DNA of 64,000 nucleotides from Mactra quadrangularis. Taxonomy: Eukaryota > Mollusca > Bivalvia > Venerida > Mactridae. Every line of letters starts with the position of its first letter. The stretch's first letter is position 1. Shown piece after piece: positions 10,709 through 53,928 of this stretch. Location of the stretch: the NCBI GenBank assembly GCA_025267735.1, contig CM046311.1, positions 28,501,399-28,565,398 on the forward strand, in the 5' to 3' direction. The notes under the pieces were generated by a model that was given only the letters and a program-made list of their open reading frames with translations, was not told the DNA's origin and did not search any database. Made by a program: the position numbers and the translations under genes.

Positions 10709-13264
10709 ATGCCCTGGTCACACTTTTACGGAAAGGACCACGGAAGAGCTACGGAAGACCTACGGACTGATCGCCACGAATCGCTACGGAAAAGCCTAAT
10801 TCCGTAGACCGCTACGGTTCCAATACGGTTGCGCTACGATGTAAGTACGGAGTCTGACGGAAGTCCTGTAAAAATGCAGGTAAACTTCCCGGAAAACTAC
10901 GGAAGATCTACGGATCGCTACGGTTTGACACGGAATGATACGGATCAGAACGGATTTGCTACGGATGCGCTACGGTTCGTGACGGCATAGGCACGAACTG
11001 GTACGGTCGACTACGGAGAAGAATGGTTTGCTACGAGGAAAAACGGTCCACCGCGGAGTTGTACGGAGCGTCACGTATCAATAGAAATTCCTCGCACTGC
11101 CTCTTGATTTATCACTTTCAAAATAGAAAAGGCCCCTTTAATCTTTTGTTTAATGATTAATTAATATTCTGAGGGGCAGAATTCGTTGACATGTGATACA
11201 TGCTAATTAAGCAATATAAATTGGATATTGACATAATATTTGTATAATAATGACAGTGTTTGATAAAAAATATCCATTAAATATAAAAAATAATAATCTC
11301 ATAGTGATAAATTTACATGTAATTAAAATTGGAACCACTAAGCAGTTTGGAACTTTCAACCAATACACTGGAGAGTAGAATCGAAACAGATTCATTCAAA
11401 TAGATATTGTTAGAGCTAAGAGTCGTTTTGCAGAGCTCAGAAATCATCATAGGGCTTGCAGCGTTTGATTTATCGACGCATTGATATCATGTCAGTGCTT
11501 GACTAATTCACATTCATGTTGTTTTTTATTCAGGCATCTCACGATAATACTCATCACTTATGTAACTTCCCAACTCGAGTAATAAATTTGAAGACGTGAC
11601 CAAAGTTTTGGCACACATATAATTATAGCCATGCATATTAGTATCAGGTTTATACTTTGTTTCATGACCGTCGCTTCCTTGTACTGTATCCCATGCGATG
11701 GCCAGACTATCCACAACGCGAGTAATCTTATTGATGATTTGTTAACTAATTACAAGTCTGTACTGAGACCAGTAATTAATCAGTCAGAATCTCTACACGT
11801 CGATGTTTCCATGGCACTGTTGTCTATATTTGAATTTGATGAAGTAAAAGGTATCCTTAAGATTTATGCTTATCTTGAACTTTCCTGGACTGATCAGAGA
11901 TTAACATGGAATACAACAAGTTACAATGGACTTGAAATAATGACAGTTGAGAGTAGTAAAGTTTGGACAACGATGATTGTCCATTTAAATACTGTGGACG
12001 AAACAGAAAAAAAAATAGGTTCAGATGACCCATGACAGTTAAATAGATTTGACTCTAATGGAAAAGCGTTATTATCCGGGAGGTCTATTCTCTTCATCTT
12101 GCACGGCTGATGTTACTCACTACCCGAATGATATAAATATTTGTGATATATAGAACTTGTAGCTTGGGGATTCGTTTTCACGGAAATGCAATTAAGACCT
12201 TCGAAAAAAGATGTCGTCACCAGTTACTACTCACCAAATGGTGTATGAAATTTCAAAGGTTCAAAATATAAGAACACAAAACGATAATATAACAATCGCC
12301 ATTAAGTTGATATTTGAAAGAAAACCACTATTTGTCTTTTTCAATGTTATTCTTCCTATTGTCGTTATGATTACTTTAACATCACAGTGTTTATTATACC
12401 CATAGAAAGTAGAGAGAGAGTATCATACAATATTACCATGTAACTGGCTGTTTCTTACTTTGTGATAAATTACCAAAGACATCAAGTCCAATGGCAATAT
12501 TCAGTTTCTATCTTGTGGCTATTCTTGCACTAAGTGTATTGTTTGTGATAGCAAATGTCATAAGTGTACGGTGTTACTTCAAAAACAAAGAAGAAAACAT
12601 CAATAGACATTGGTTGAGATTAGTTAAAATTTCAAAATTTGATTTTCTTCGAAAATGTAAGCCTAAACACAAAGAACATACGGATGTTGTAGATATAAAC
12701 GAGAAGCGTGGGGATTCATCAATTTGCGTTGAGAACTATGAGAAGACAAAGCCACCAATTGCGACACTCAATTCTAAATTTATTCGTAGCAAACCGTACC
12801 GAGCCGTACAACTTCGTACTGAAACGTATCTCTCCGTAGTAGACCGTGCGAATCCGTGTCTCTCCGTATTTCTTCGTAGGAAAACCGTGGATCGCCGTAG
12901 CATTCCGTGTCAAATCCGTAGCTTATCCGTAGTGGAACCGTACTAATACGTGTCAAACCGTAGCAATCCGTGAAAAGTGAGGATCTACGGAGAGCTACGA
13001 ATTGATACGGATTAGCTACGGACCAGAACGGAACAGTACGGTCTAATACTAACTAGTACGGATGCGCTACGGTTGATTTTTCCGTGACAAATTTTTGTGC
13101 ATGCACAAAAAATGTCAAGGATCAATACGGATAGCTATGAATACCCACGGACTACTACGGTTGACTACGGTTCCGTTACGGAGAGCTGCGGATCAGTACG
13201 GATAGCCACGGAGCGACTCCGTAGCTCTTCCGTGGTCCTTTCCGTGAAAGTGTGACCAGGGCAT
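10709..13264. mobile_element. Non-autonomous TIR element with TACGGA subrepeat arms carrying a receptor pseudogene
   Basis: The outer about 49 bp are inverted with a single visible mismatch ('atgccctggtcacact' at left, 'agtgtgaccagggcat' at right). A left arm of about 370 bp (10709-11077) and a right arm of about 480 bp (12785-13264) consist almost wholly of variants of 'ctacgga' separated by 3-10 bp. The right arm has blocks in both orientations. Flanks share only TA (10707-10708 and 13265-13266), so the target duplication is uncertain. The middle holds a nicotinic-receptor-like pseudogene. No transposase is visible. Architecture resembles foldback or subterminal-repeat DNA transposons; the superfamily is not assigned. 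Confidence 0.75.
11631..12784 (+). pseudogene. Intronless nicotinic acetylcholine receptor-like (Cys-loop) pseudogene
   Basis: Recognisable in order over three frames. A signal-peptide-like start (MHISIRFILCFMTVASLYC) at 11631 leads into a ligand-binding-domain N-terminus (ELSWTDQRLTW). The Cys loop at 12100-12144 has cysteines 13 residues apart around HYPND. Membrane segment 1 follows (KPLFVFFNVILPIVVMI, 12331-12381). A pore-lining segment preceded by PIESRERVSYNIT is interrupted by a stop, and segment 3 (12491-12575) follows. Segment 4 is missing; the reading frame instead runs into element subrepeats after 12784. At least four frameshifts or stops occur (stop near 12033, after the Cys loop near 12150, around 12403 and 12440). 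No intron interrupts the receptor homology, which suggests a processed copy or an intronless paralogue. It lies wholly inside the element at 10709-13264. Nicotinic receptors are strongly expanded in lophotrochozoans, so a bivalve donor gene is plausible. Confidence 0.8.
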
Positions 13265-15158
13265 TACGTAAGGTATTCATGTACTAAGTTTTCTCATGTA
13301 TCTATAAATGGCCACAGTCAAACTCCTCGCACTGGTTACGTCGCGTATTGCTACTGTAAGCTTATGTAGCCGAAAATGTTGCGAGTAAAAAACGCAATAC
13401 ATGTATATACGTATGTATGAATATAGTGTCTTTGACTCGGAACCGAGACAACTGTCTATGACATTACCGTTATTCTTTCAAGGGAAATAACCGCTGCGGG
13501 AAGTTTTTTCACAACCGTGTTTATTTACTTAAAAACTACTCTTACATTTCTATGTTCCACGCTTGTATTCATCATTTAAATAGTTAGAATAAATATTATT
13601 ATATACATGTACGTTTAATTTTGTTGACTTGCCTTAGTACGTATATGTTTTTATATCTTCGTTAAAATCTGACTATCCATAATGCTACACTATGTCTGGG
13701 CTATAGGTTCTGACTAGGTTTTGCTTTCTTGTTATGAGATGAAGAGTCGGACTAACGTCACTGTCTGTTGATTGAGAATCTGAAATACATTTAAGCAAAC
13801 TATCAAGACTACTTGAATTCCTGATTATCTGATTATTATGCTTGCAAAATACTTATACGAATAGTGGGACTTGGTCATCAGTCAACTCCAGCTAAACAAT
13901 TGCCTATTTGTGTAGATCTATGCAATTTATTACCCGTAAAAAGGAAGATGTAAGCAAACATATCAGGTACAGAAACATTGAAATAACACAGACCTACCAC
14001 ACAGCCAATAAAGCTGAGGAAAAGACTTCCAGATTCTAGATTGCACTAACTTTACGGTCAGCACGGTACCAGAAACAATATACCATAGTATTTTACATGC
14101 ATTTCAATATTCGCAACAGTTTCGGAAAGAAGTTGAACGGATTGTAGCAAATTTTGACCTGTATCAGGTTGATTTTCCCAGACTTTGATTGATTTTGTCG
14201 AATGAGTATAACATCACATTATAAAACATAACTATCATTGTAAAATGTACTCAATTATCGACATATACATGTATATTAAATAAAAACTATTTATGCTTTA
14301 TAATGCGTTGGTGTTTTTTGTCGTTGCATTAAAATTCTATTGTGCAAGCCTTTGGCTTAACATGGTTAAGAGAACTATATGTACATGATGGCTCTGTCAA
14401 TTTACAGTCTTAATTGGTATGGAGTCAATATTAATAACAGTTGTATAAAGTTCTTGTTCAGGAAGCAATGAGGAAGTTTATCCTAAGACCACGTGATTGG
14501 CTAGTAAAAGTCTTGATATGGAAGTTATAAACAATCAATGTCCAGTTCATCGTTTTGAATACATCTAGTGTATAATACTGAGCTGTTGTGTCCACAAGTG
14601 TCAATTGTAACTTTTTTTTCTAAAAAATATTTCCAAACAATGTGGTTTTTTCAATGCTAAATTACATATTATACAGTGATTACAAATTGAGAACGAAGGT
14701 GGTTACTGCAAATTTGAATGTATCTTGTAAGTCGCTTTTGATTTCGAAACACAGTACGAAGTCATTTATAGCAATATATTTTGTACATACATATATAGTC
14801 CGACAATATTAAACTGAGCTTGACCTTTATGTAAGAATATATAAAACTCAGTATTTACAGTCATTGTGGACCCTCATGTGGTAGTATGACACGGAAAGGC
14901 AAAATTTATGTTTACAATAAAATCATTTTCACAGCAATCCTAAGATATCATATCACAGAAAATTGCAAGTATTTAACGAAGCGTTGCATATAACATAGTA
15001 AAGTTAATCACAAATGTACAAAAATAGAGATCTTAAAATAAACAGACCAATACCTGACTAGGAAAAATAAATAAAAACACATTACTTAAGTAGGAAATGA
15101 TAAAAAATTGATGTGAAATTATATAAAATATTTAATGAATTTAACAGGAACACATTAC
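13265..15158. other. Intergenic, no feature recognised
   Basis: AT-rich with no convincing coding segment. The last few hundred bases (about 14850-15158) are probably the 3' untranslated tail of the minus-strand LINE remnant that follows. Confidence 0.5.
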
Positions 15159-15922
15159 TTAGACTACTTTAGGAAGCAGAAAGTTTTTTACAGAATCTTT
15201 AAACGGTTTATATTCTATCAAATTAGAAATATCTGCAGGCAAGTTATTCCACAGCTTGGATCCAATGTAACAGAAAGATTAAGTTACTGAATTTTTCACT
15301 CTAGGGATACAATATCCGCCCTTGGTACTTAATCGAGTGCACAGAAGTTTGAGGTAATAAATGTTGTTTCAGATACTCTGGTGCAATGCCATTGTTCATT
15401 TTATGGACATGGCACAACATAATTTGTTCAACTCTACTCTGCACCGGTAACCAATTTAGCTTAATGAAATGTTCGGGTCCAATGTGCAACCGGGAATCAA
15501 GATTAAATATATATTTGATTAGTTTATTCTGTGTGGTTTGTAACCTGCTTTTCAAGTTTTGCGTTATACCTTGTACCTAGCTTAAGGTCTTCATCGAACC
15601 CGTGTTTATACTGTCAATGAACGCATCTGACAAAAATCAAAATGTTAAAAAAGCGGCTTATATAAAGTTTTGGAAGCCAGAACTACCTTGTACCACACAG
15701 AGCAAGCGTAATCAAAGTGGCATTGAACTAACACTTTCACAAGTTGTTTTATTGTATGGAAATTAAGGAAATATTTTTTACGATACAAACATTTAAGTCG
15801 AGCATTGGCTTTCTGAAGAACTGACTCAGCTATTGATTGGAAAGACAAAAACTGATCAATGGTTACACCAAGGTATTTGACAGAACTTGTAGCATTAATG
15901 TTTGTACCATTAGTATTGTTCG
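15159..15922 (-). mobile_element. Non-LTR retrotransposon (LINE) ORF2 3' fragment, decayed
   Basis: Reading 15922 down to 15159 gives, in several frames, the standard tail of non-LTR reverse transcriptase polyproteins: SSVKYLGVTID, then a KANARLKCLYRKKY segment and HFDYACSVW. These are followed by NKLIKYIFNLDSR, LNWLPVQSRVEQIM and NNGIAPEYLKQHL, and finally IGSKLWNNLPADIS close to a stop at 15159-15161. At least one frameshift (between 15555 and 15645) and one stop (near 15285) break it. The 5' side is cut at about 15922 by a MITE. The catalytic palm motifs would lie upstream and are absent. Confidence 0.8.
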
Positions 15923-16062
15923 TTTTTTTCTAAACTGTCAAAGTTTGAATAATTTCACGGTGAATGATTACATACTATCTCAATATCTCGAGTGTTTAAC
16001 AAAGAGCACGAAGTCACCGTGAAATTATTCATGTTTTGACAGTTGAGAAAAAACGAACAATA
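15914..16062. repeat. MITE, CAACTGTCAAA family copy 1
   Basis: Left 'attgttcgtttttttctaaa' with 'ctgtcaaagtttgaataatt' and 'tcacggtga'; the right end is its inverse through 'agttgagaaaaaacgaacaa'. Inserted at the edge of the LINE remnant. Related copies at 51420-51793 and 62119-62260. Confidence 0.65.
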
Positions 16063-17026
16063 GGTCCTTCACATGAGATATTGAGATTTGTTTGTTTATA
16101 TCACGTGTATAACCGTATACACGCATACGGAAACTCACAGTTTAATGTAAGTGAAGTGTGTAATTGTTATAATTAGGTAGTTCAAGCTCAGATTAATATT
16201 GTCGCACCATACCATCTTAAAGTGATTCTGGACGGCACCTAATGAGTGAGCCGGACTGAGATAACGACACAAGTTTCAGCAATTTCCATTACTGGTCCAG
16301 TTCACAATCTACTATAAAATCTCATGTGGATTACTTAGGCAATATCGTTATAACCCCAGTCCAAGAGAATAAGCACACTCATGCAGCGTGATTATGTTGT
16401 AGCAGACTCGATAAGTGGAGGACATTCAGAATGGTTGGTGCGAGGGTGTACGTTCTTGTACCAGCCAATGATATAAATGAGGAAATCTGAGTCTTTGCCA
16501 GTATGTTAATAGATCTTAACATTTAATGTAATCAAAATACATGTATAATAAAAAATATGGTAAATCCAGAAATGATAAAATGCAGCATATTATGTATAAG
16601 ATCAATTTTAAAGAAAGCAGTGAATTAATGAATTGGAGTATAACAAAGCTAAATCAGACATAAAACAAAACGCTAAAGAAAATGAAATACGTAACTGTAA
16701 GGTTATAACTCAGCAATGTTTAAGAGGAAAAACGCAGAATTATAAAAAAAATAATTATACTCCTATTTAAGGCTCAAGGTCCGGATCTCCTCAAACGAAA
16801 TATCCTAACGGCACAATGTTACTAGACTATTGAGTTTGTAAAAAAGAGAATATAGAATAAGATAATGAATGTTTACTAAGATGGAGAATAATAACAAAAT
16901 AACAATAAAGAAACAATTTTGAACGAAAATTCAGATAATGTAATTTTTTTAAAAAAATGAAACATTTGAAAATACATGTATATGTGCTCCTGAAACAATA
17001 TACAGTAATGTAGATACATGTACATA
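16063..17026. other. Intergenic, no feature recognised
   Basis: AT-rich, no supported gene. Confidence 0.4.
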
Positions 17027-17902
17027 CAGTACCCACCAAAGGTTTGGAGACGTTTTACTTTGTATGCCTACTAAATAGCTTTTTTTTAATTTTGATAAAT
17101 GTTTATTTTGATATGCTTTTCAGTTTTGCTCTATTTTTTATAATTATTATACTTTTAACTGAGACTACAAACACAGAATTTAAAACAGCCCTGAAAATGG
17201 TGTTTTTTTTAACTGGAATGAGTGAATTTCACTTAAGAATAGTTGTCCAGAGAAAAATGAGCTTTTTTCGCGCGCCTCCCTTACAAAAAGATGTCCCGGG
17301 GGGTCCGAAGGGGGATGTGCCCCCCTTTGTTGCTGGGGTTTGAAGGGGGCGCAGCGCCCCTCATCGCCAGAAAAAAATCGGGGTCATTGAGTGCAGAGAA
17401 ATGGCGCCAAATGCTGATAAGAAAACACGTTTTCAGTATCTGAAAAGACCTGACACTTTAGACCTCAATTTTGGAAAATATTACTGTTTGAAGAGCAAAT
17501 GTGGGGTGGAAAAAGAGCGGAAATTGCATTTTTTTTGTCGTTTTTGCTCCGCCCCAGCGTTGCCATGGTAACGGGGATCGTGGCTCAACTTGGTTTTTCT
17601 GAAAGACATTTACCAAGGTAATAACTTGGCCAAGTTGCATATCTGTATAATAATTAGTAATGAAATTAGAGCATCTTGAAATAGCCCTTGCGCGTAATGG
17701 TGAAATAAAATGGCTACTTTTCACACATGTCGCAACCAGTAAAGGGTTAATGTGCTGCAATTATGATCATAAAAGTTGTTTATATTTTATCACTAACCAT
17801 ACTTGAATCTATTCAAATTATGATTCTACAAAATTAATCATCAAAATTCAAAAATAATTCTTGTAAAAATTTCTTTTGTCTCCAAACTTTTGGTGGGCAC
17901 TG
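17027..17902. mobile_element. Tc1/mariner-like non-autonomous element
   Basis: Termini 'cagtacccaccaaaggtttg' plus 'gagac' at left and 'gtctccaaacttttggtggg' plus 'cactg' at right are inverted, about 25 bp with two mismatches. Left is preceded by TA; the right flank is TT. An internal GC-rich block (17270-17360, 'gggggcgcagcgcccc') contrasts with the AT-rich surroundings. No transposase motif is recognised in the interior. Confidence 0.6.
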
Positions 17903-18082
17903 TTTATATTGTAAAAAATCAGATGATTCAGATAAATGGATATAAATTAAAATAATCCTAAGACAATATACAGAAGCGTACAATATATTAAACAAGTAGT
18001 TTTGTGAACTTTGGACCGCTCACCTGAGAACTGGGTCATATTGACGCCTAAAAATCTTTGATAGACGAATCTATTTAATGGT

Positions 18083-18319
18083 CATTCTCGTTCCCAGAGT
18101 CTAGTAGGATTCTCAGTACATGTACTAGCTAGTATTTTTGAGAATCCTACTGTCACGGCACTTACCTGTTCACATTATGGGTAGAAGGATATGTAAGCGG
18201 CCGGATAGCTCAGTCGGGAGAGCACTCACCCTGTAAGCGAGATGTCCTGGGTTCGAGTCCTGGTCAGACTGCATATTTTTCTAACCCTGTGACACTACTA
18301 GACTCTGGGAAAGAGAATG
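18083..18319. mobile_element. CATTCTCG-family MITE carrying a tRNA-like core
   Basis: About 25-bp inverted ends: 'cattctcgttcccagagtct' plus 'agtag' at left, 'ctactagactctgggaaaga' plus 'gaatg' at right, one mismatch. An inner pair 'gtaggattctca' and 'tgagaatcctac' lies at 18108-18150. Encloses a tRNA-like sequence (18199-18272). Confidence 0.6.
18199..18272 (+). other. tRNA-like sequence with Pol III A and B boxes
   Basis: The A box 'tagctcagtcgg' (18206-18217) and B box 'ggttcgagtcc' (18250-18260) match consensus. D-arm and T-arm pair, and the anticodon loop would read TGT. However, the acceptor stem has two mismatches, the anticodon stem has an A-C pair and position 33 is C rather than T. 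This is more likely a tRNA-derived repeat head than a working tRNA-Thr. Confidence 0.55.
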
Positions 18320-18831
18320 TTTAATGCTACATTACAAATATGAAAGATCCAGGACTTGTTGGCTTTTAATAAAACTTCTAACCACTAGAATGGGGTCATA
18401 ACTTGAGCAGTGCATGAAGTGAAGTTAACATATGACCCTGATATAACTAAAACACTGTTTCATCTGTGACTTAATAATTCAATTTTATACAAAAGATCTA
18501 TGATTAGTTATATTTAGATACTAGCAAAATAGATCCAATAAAATATTTTAAATAAGTTGTTTAGCTCAGTGCCAATCAACCAAAGACAACACGTATATAC
18601 ATAATCTATAAAGAATAGAAATTATATGTTCTTACTTCTATCTCAGTCTATATTTATAGATTTTGTTCCATCTATTTCACGTTCACTTGTACCCTGATAT
18701 GCCCACTCGTAACAATTTCAAGGCGGAGCTTAATAAAGAGGTGGAGCAGCGAATATCGTTAAATGCGAGTACCGCAGAATAGTATGATTTAACAGATCAA
18801 TTAAAGGGAGGGTACTGACTTCATCCTAATT

Positions 18832-18845
18832 TCACGCATGCGTGA
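18832..18845. promoter_or_regulatory. Candidate COP1 promoter palindrome (NRF1-like)
   Basis: A perfect 14-bp palindrome 'tcacgcatgcgtga', about 270 bp upstream of the COP1 start codon. The core GCATGC with flanking CG resembles the animal NRF1 site. No TATA box is evident near it. Confidence 0.3.
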
Positions 18846-19112
18846 CTTTCATGGAAGTTCGTTAAATATGACAACAATGAAACAAAATTTGCTAGGAATC
18901 TTTTGCAAGCACCTGTGAATCAATTCATTGAACTTGATAACATTTCATTTGTTGTTTTTTGCAACGCTGTTTTCTCTTAATTATTTGTGTTTTGCATTAT
19001 TGCTTGCAACGACCTGGATTGGACTTGAAAATGCACTTCCCCGGTCCATCGATTTGTCCTGCAAAACAATACTTTCTCTGTTACTAATCTGTTTGCAATC
19101 TAACCAAGGACA

Positions 19113-50437
<31,325 letters not shown>

Positions 50438-51419
50438 TTGTCTACAGAACTTTGAAAGATGATGTTAACTTCTGTCTGTTGATCAGTGTAGTAAACTCTG
50501 AACACCATGAGCTAGTTGTGGGAAGATAACGTTACCTTGTGCTTGGTAGTGTGTTACTTTGTATCATAGTGCTGCCATCTGGTGATAGCAAGCAAAAATT
50601 TCTAGCCAAAAAATTCAGACCACTTTGTCATTTGTAGGGACCACAGTCTTGGTTTTGCTATCTATACAAAACAACTGTATGAAACTTTGATACCATAGAA
50701 TATTGCCAGTGTATTGCTGAAGATGTGTATTTGCGCAATAAAAAAAGAAATGGCCCATGTAAAATCATGTAAGTGCGCCAAGTGACGTATCCAAGTCCAG
50801 TTACATTCCACTGTGATATTGACCAAAGGTTTAGTCAATACCTTATTTTAAGTTATTTTCATTGCCTCTAATGTTACGGTGTTTAGACAAATCTTTGCTA
50901 CTGCATGTCTCAATTCAATTTGGAAAAAAAATACACTTATTGTTAAGTAAAAATATCCATTGCATCAGAAGCAAAAGCAACTGTTTTCCTTAGGCCCCGT
51001 TAAGTTTCAATGTTTCTAATAATTTTGAGCTATGGAACCTCACATTCTTATGTCTTCGGCAAATCACTGAATTTGGCATTTTAAAAGTTAGCAACTTCCT
51101 TATGCAATTGGCTCCATTGTTTGTATCAACAATTGAATGAAGTAACAGGACAAGTACTATGTGACAGGGATCAAACATACCCCTATACCAGTGGTCAGAA
51201 GTTTATATGTAGTTTTGATGTATTATGTTAAATGATCTATAAAATTACACATGTGATAGGAAAATAGAACCTATATTATAAAAACCAGTGACTCATATTT
51301 AATACCTCTAAACTGAAGATATGTACTATTTGACAGTTATTTATTTATATTGTTATTTGTGGGACAATGTGTATTTATGTTATTATGTTCAATTATTATA
51401 ATGTATGTCTGTGTATAGT
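50438..51419 (+). other. COP1 3' untranslated region and downstream DNA
   Basis: Non-coding sequence after the COP1 stop. AATAAA at 50737-50742 is the first strong poly(A) signal. Nothing else recognised up to the MITE at 51420. Confidence 0.5.
50737..50742 (+). terminator. Candidate COP1 poly(A) signal
   Basis: AATAAA 300 nt downstream of the COP1 stop codon, within 'cgcaataaaaaaag'. Later hexamers (for example near 51588) could give longer 3' ends. Confidence 0.45.
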
Positions 51420-51793
51420 ATGTTATTTTTCTCAACTGTCAAAAGCTTGAATAATTTCATGGTCACAATTTATACATGACATGAAGAAAACTGACACATA
51501 GTAAATTGTTCTACTTGGTCATAAAACACTCCTCTGGAAAATCACAGGTGTAAAACCATGATAATTTTATCACACTAAGTCATAAAAAATAAACATAAAG
51601 CATACAGGTTTTAATATTATCATTAATATTTAAAGTAATGAACTTATATGTGTAACTTTTGAATGTTATTTTATGGTCAATTGTATTGATATTTAATATG
51701 CTGCAATGTAGAGATAGATGTTTAGGAAAATACTCAAGTTTCAAAGTTTCAACAAAGTCACTGTGACATTATTCATGATTTGACATTTGTGAT
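51420..51793. repeat. MITE, CAACTGTCAAA family copy 2
   Basis: Left 'ttttctcaactgtcaaaagc' with 'ttgaataatttcatggtca'; right 'agtcactgtgacattattca' and 'tgatttgacatttgtgat'. More diverged and longer (about 370 bp) than the copies at 15914 and 62119. Confidence 0.45.
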
Positions 51794-52606
51794 CAAACTA
51801 ACAGTATACATACATACATATTTCTATAAATGTATTGTCTGACCAGTTTCATCTGATTTGTTGTATTTTTAAGGCAGGGTTGGAAATTTCTTCATAAAAA
51901 TATCAACAAATTAAAATGTTTTGAAAATACATCTATATTGTCAAATATGTCCATGGAATGATATAGGTCAAGTATATATTGTTAATTTTTACAATGCTGG
52001 AGCTAAAATGTGAAAAGCTTTTGCTACCAGCAAAGGGCTGGGTCAGCCAACTCAACACATGCTAGCTGACCAGGCTCTTTGCTGTTGGCTGCTTATTGTC
52101 AAATTTTTATCCTGACATCCCTTAAAATAACAATGAATAGTGCTAAAAGTCGAAAGCGGACTAGTCCATTGTGGAAATTCAGGATTGTACGGGTTAAAAA
52201 TGTGAAGAAATTTTATTTAGTGAATAGATATTGTAGTTTTAGTGAAATCAGAAATAATTAATTTATAGCAGTTTATGCCAGCATGTTCATATTGAAAAAT
52301 AATATTTTTTTAATGCAGACACATAACATATATTATTTACTTTGATTTTAGAACATACCATAAACAATGTATTCATGTTCAATCTACAGGCTAGGTTATG
52401 CAGTTAAACCTGCTTTATATATACTTACACATTTTTTCCATTAGTCATGTGCCACTGAATTGAATGATTTTACCAAAAGTTGGGCAAAAAATGATTTTAC
52501 AAAATGCTTACAAAGTCCAAACAATTGTGTATTACTGTATCAAATAAAGTGTACTGAGACTATGAGTATAACAAAATAAGCTTTAAATCAGATTTTGAAC
52601 CCTGAA

Positions 52607-52786
52607 GAGGGTACAGGTTCCAATCGCACACGGGGAGGTTATACCCTGCCATGAAAATTTGACAATAATGTCAAATTTTCTCCATTAATAAGGTATATGG
52701 AGAAGTACTTGTAATAGACAAGGGTTCAGGAAAGCTAGTTTATGTGACCTATAAAATGTGTTGCTACGGCGTTTAACCCAACAAAA
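52607..52786 (+). repeat. SINE copy related to 35132-35438
   Basis: B-box-like 'caggttccaatcgcacac' at the 5' side; ends 'tgttgctacggcgtttaacc' and 'caacaaaataaaa', the family tail. Confidence 0.55.
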
Positions 52787-53649
52787 TAAAATTGTTCCTT
52801 GGGACAACTATCACATTATTAGGACATGTAAGGGTGTCAATCCAAATATTAAAATCAACTTAGTTAAATGTTATATTTGTCTTACAAGTTGTTTTCACAG
52901 ATGTTGTCAAACAGGTTGTATAGTAGTATATATTTATTATATCAAGTGTTGATTGTGTAGGGTCTAGGGCTTAAAGGATTCCATTTTATACATTGAAAAT
53001 TGATTGCGAGGGTGTCGATTCGATTTTGATAAGAAACTTGTGATTTTTTTTATTTAGGCCTTTAACTAGTGATAAATAATATATATAGTATAAAAATTCA
53101 TTTGCTTTATTGATCTTGTTTTGAAATAAATGTAGAAAATTCAGTAACAATTATATTTTATTAATATTCTTTAGTTTTAGGCTCAAATGGATGTATTATT
53201 GTACAATTGGTATAAACATTGCTTTTTAATCAATCAATAAAAAAATTGAATCGAAAGAAAAAAATTGCAAAGAATTGGCTTTCCAATGAAAGTTGTAACC
53301 ATACTAGTGTCAACATTGACAGATGTTTGATGTATTATTTGTTTGATTTCAATAAATTATTAACATATTACTTTACATTTAATGATTAAATATTTAAAAT
53401 AGAACAAAGTATGAAATTGCCAGGTTATTGTTGATAAGTATTGATCCAGCACTTGATTTCTGTTTGAAATACGGCTGCATATCTTCAAGCAAGTTGCAAT
53501 ACAAGCAGAATTATAGTTGTTGAGACACAATTTATTTTGATGAAAATTAAATTATATAATGAAAGAAATTTGTTCTTTCTCTTATTTGTTTATCATCGTT
53601 ACCAAGTATATTGTTTTGACAATCAAATATGTAAATTATATTATAATTT

Positions 53650-53928
53650 TTAGCTCAACTATTTGGAGAATAGTGGGACTATCCTACTCAGTTGTGCATC
53701 GGCAATGGTGTCAAACTTCTTGGTTTTAAAGTTTTTTAGGTGCAACATTTCTTATATTTTTGAAACTACTGAAGGGATTCACTTAAAACTTCACACATGT
53801 TTACAGGATTACCATTGGAGGTCTAATACCAAGTTGCATAATTCTAGCATGACATTTGACTGGTTGTTGCTGTTGTTTACACGACACCCCGAATAGTTGA
53901 GCGCGCTGTCCGTGGACTGCTCTTGTTA
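53650..53928. repeat. Inverted-end repeat element
   Basis: 'tagctcaactatttggagaa' at left and 'ccccgaatagttgagcgcgc' at right are inverted over about 13 bp. The right end finishes 'ggactgctcttgtt', echoing the 'gcggagctcttgtt' end of the long tandem-repeat elements in COP1. Confidence 0.4.

Noticed and set aside
11631..12946. Working nicotinic receptor gene split into three exons
   Set aside because: The gaps lack GT-AG introns and contain readable receptor sequence in shifted frames with stops, so it is a broken intronless copy.
16827..17039. Small hydrophobic minus-strand open frame
   Set aside because: AT-rich, biased toward Phe/Tyr/Leu, no start context or homology; typical chance frame.
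18199..18272. Functional tRNA-Thr gene
   Set aside because: Mismatches in acceptor and anticodon stems, C at position 33, and location inside a MITE-like inverted repeat favour a tRNA-derived repeat.
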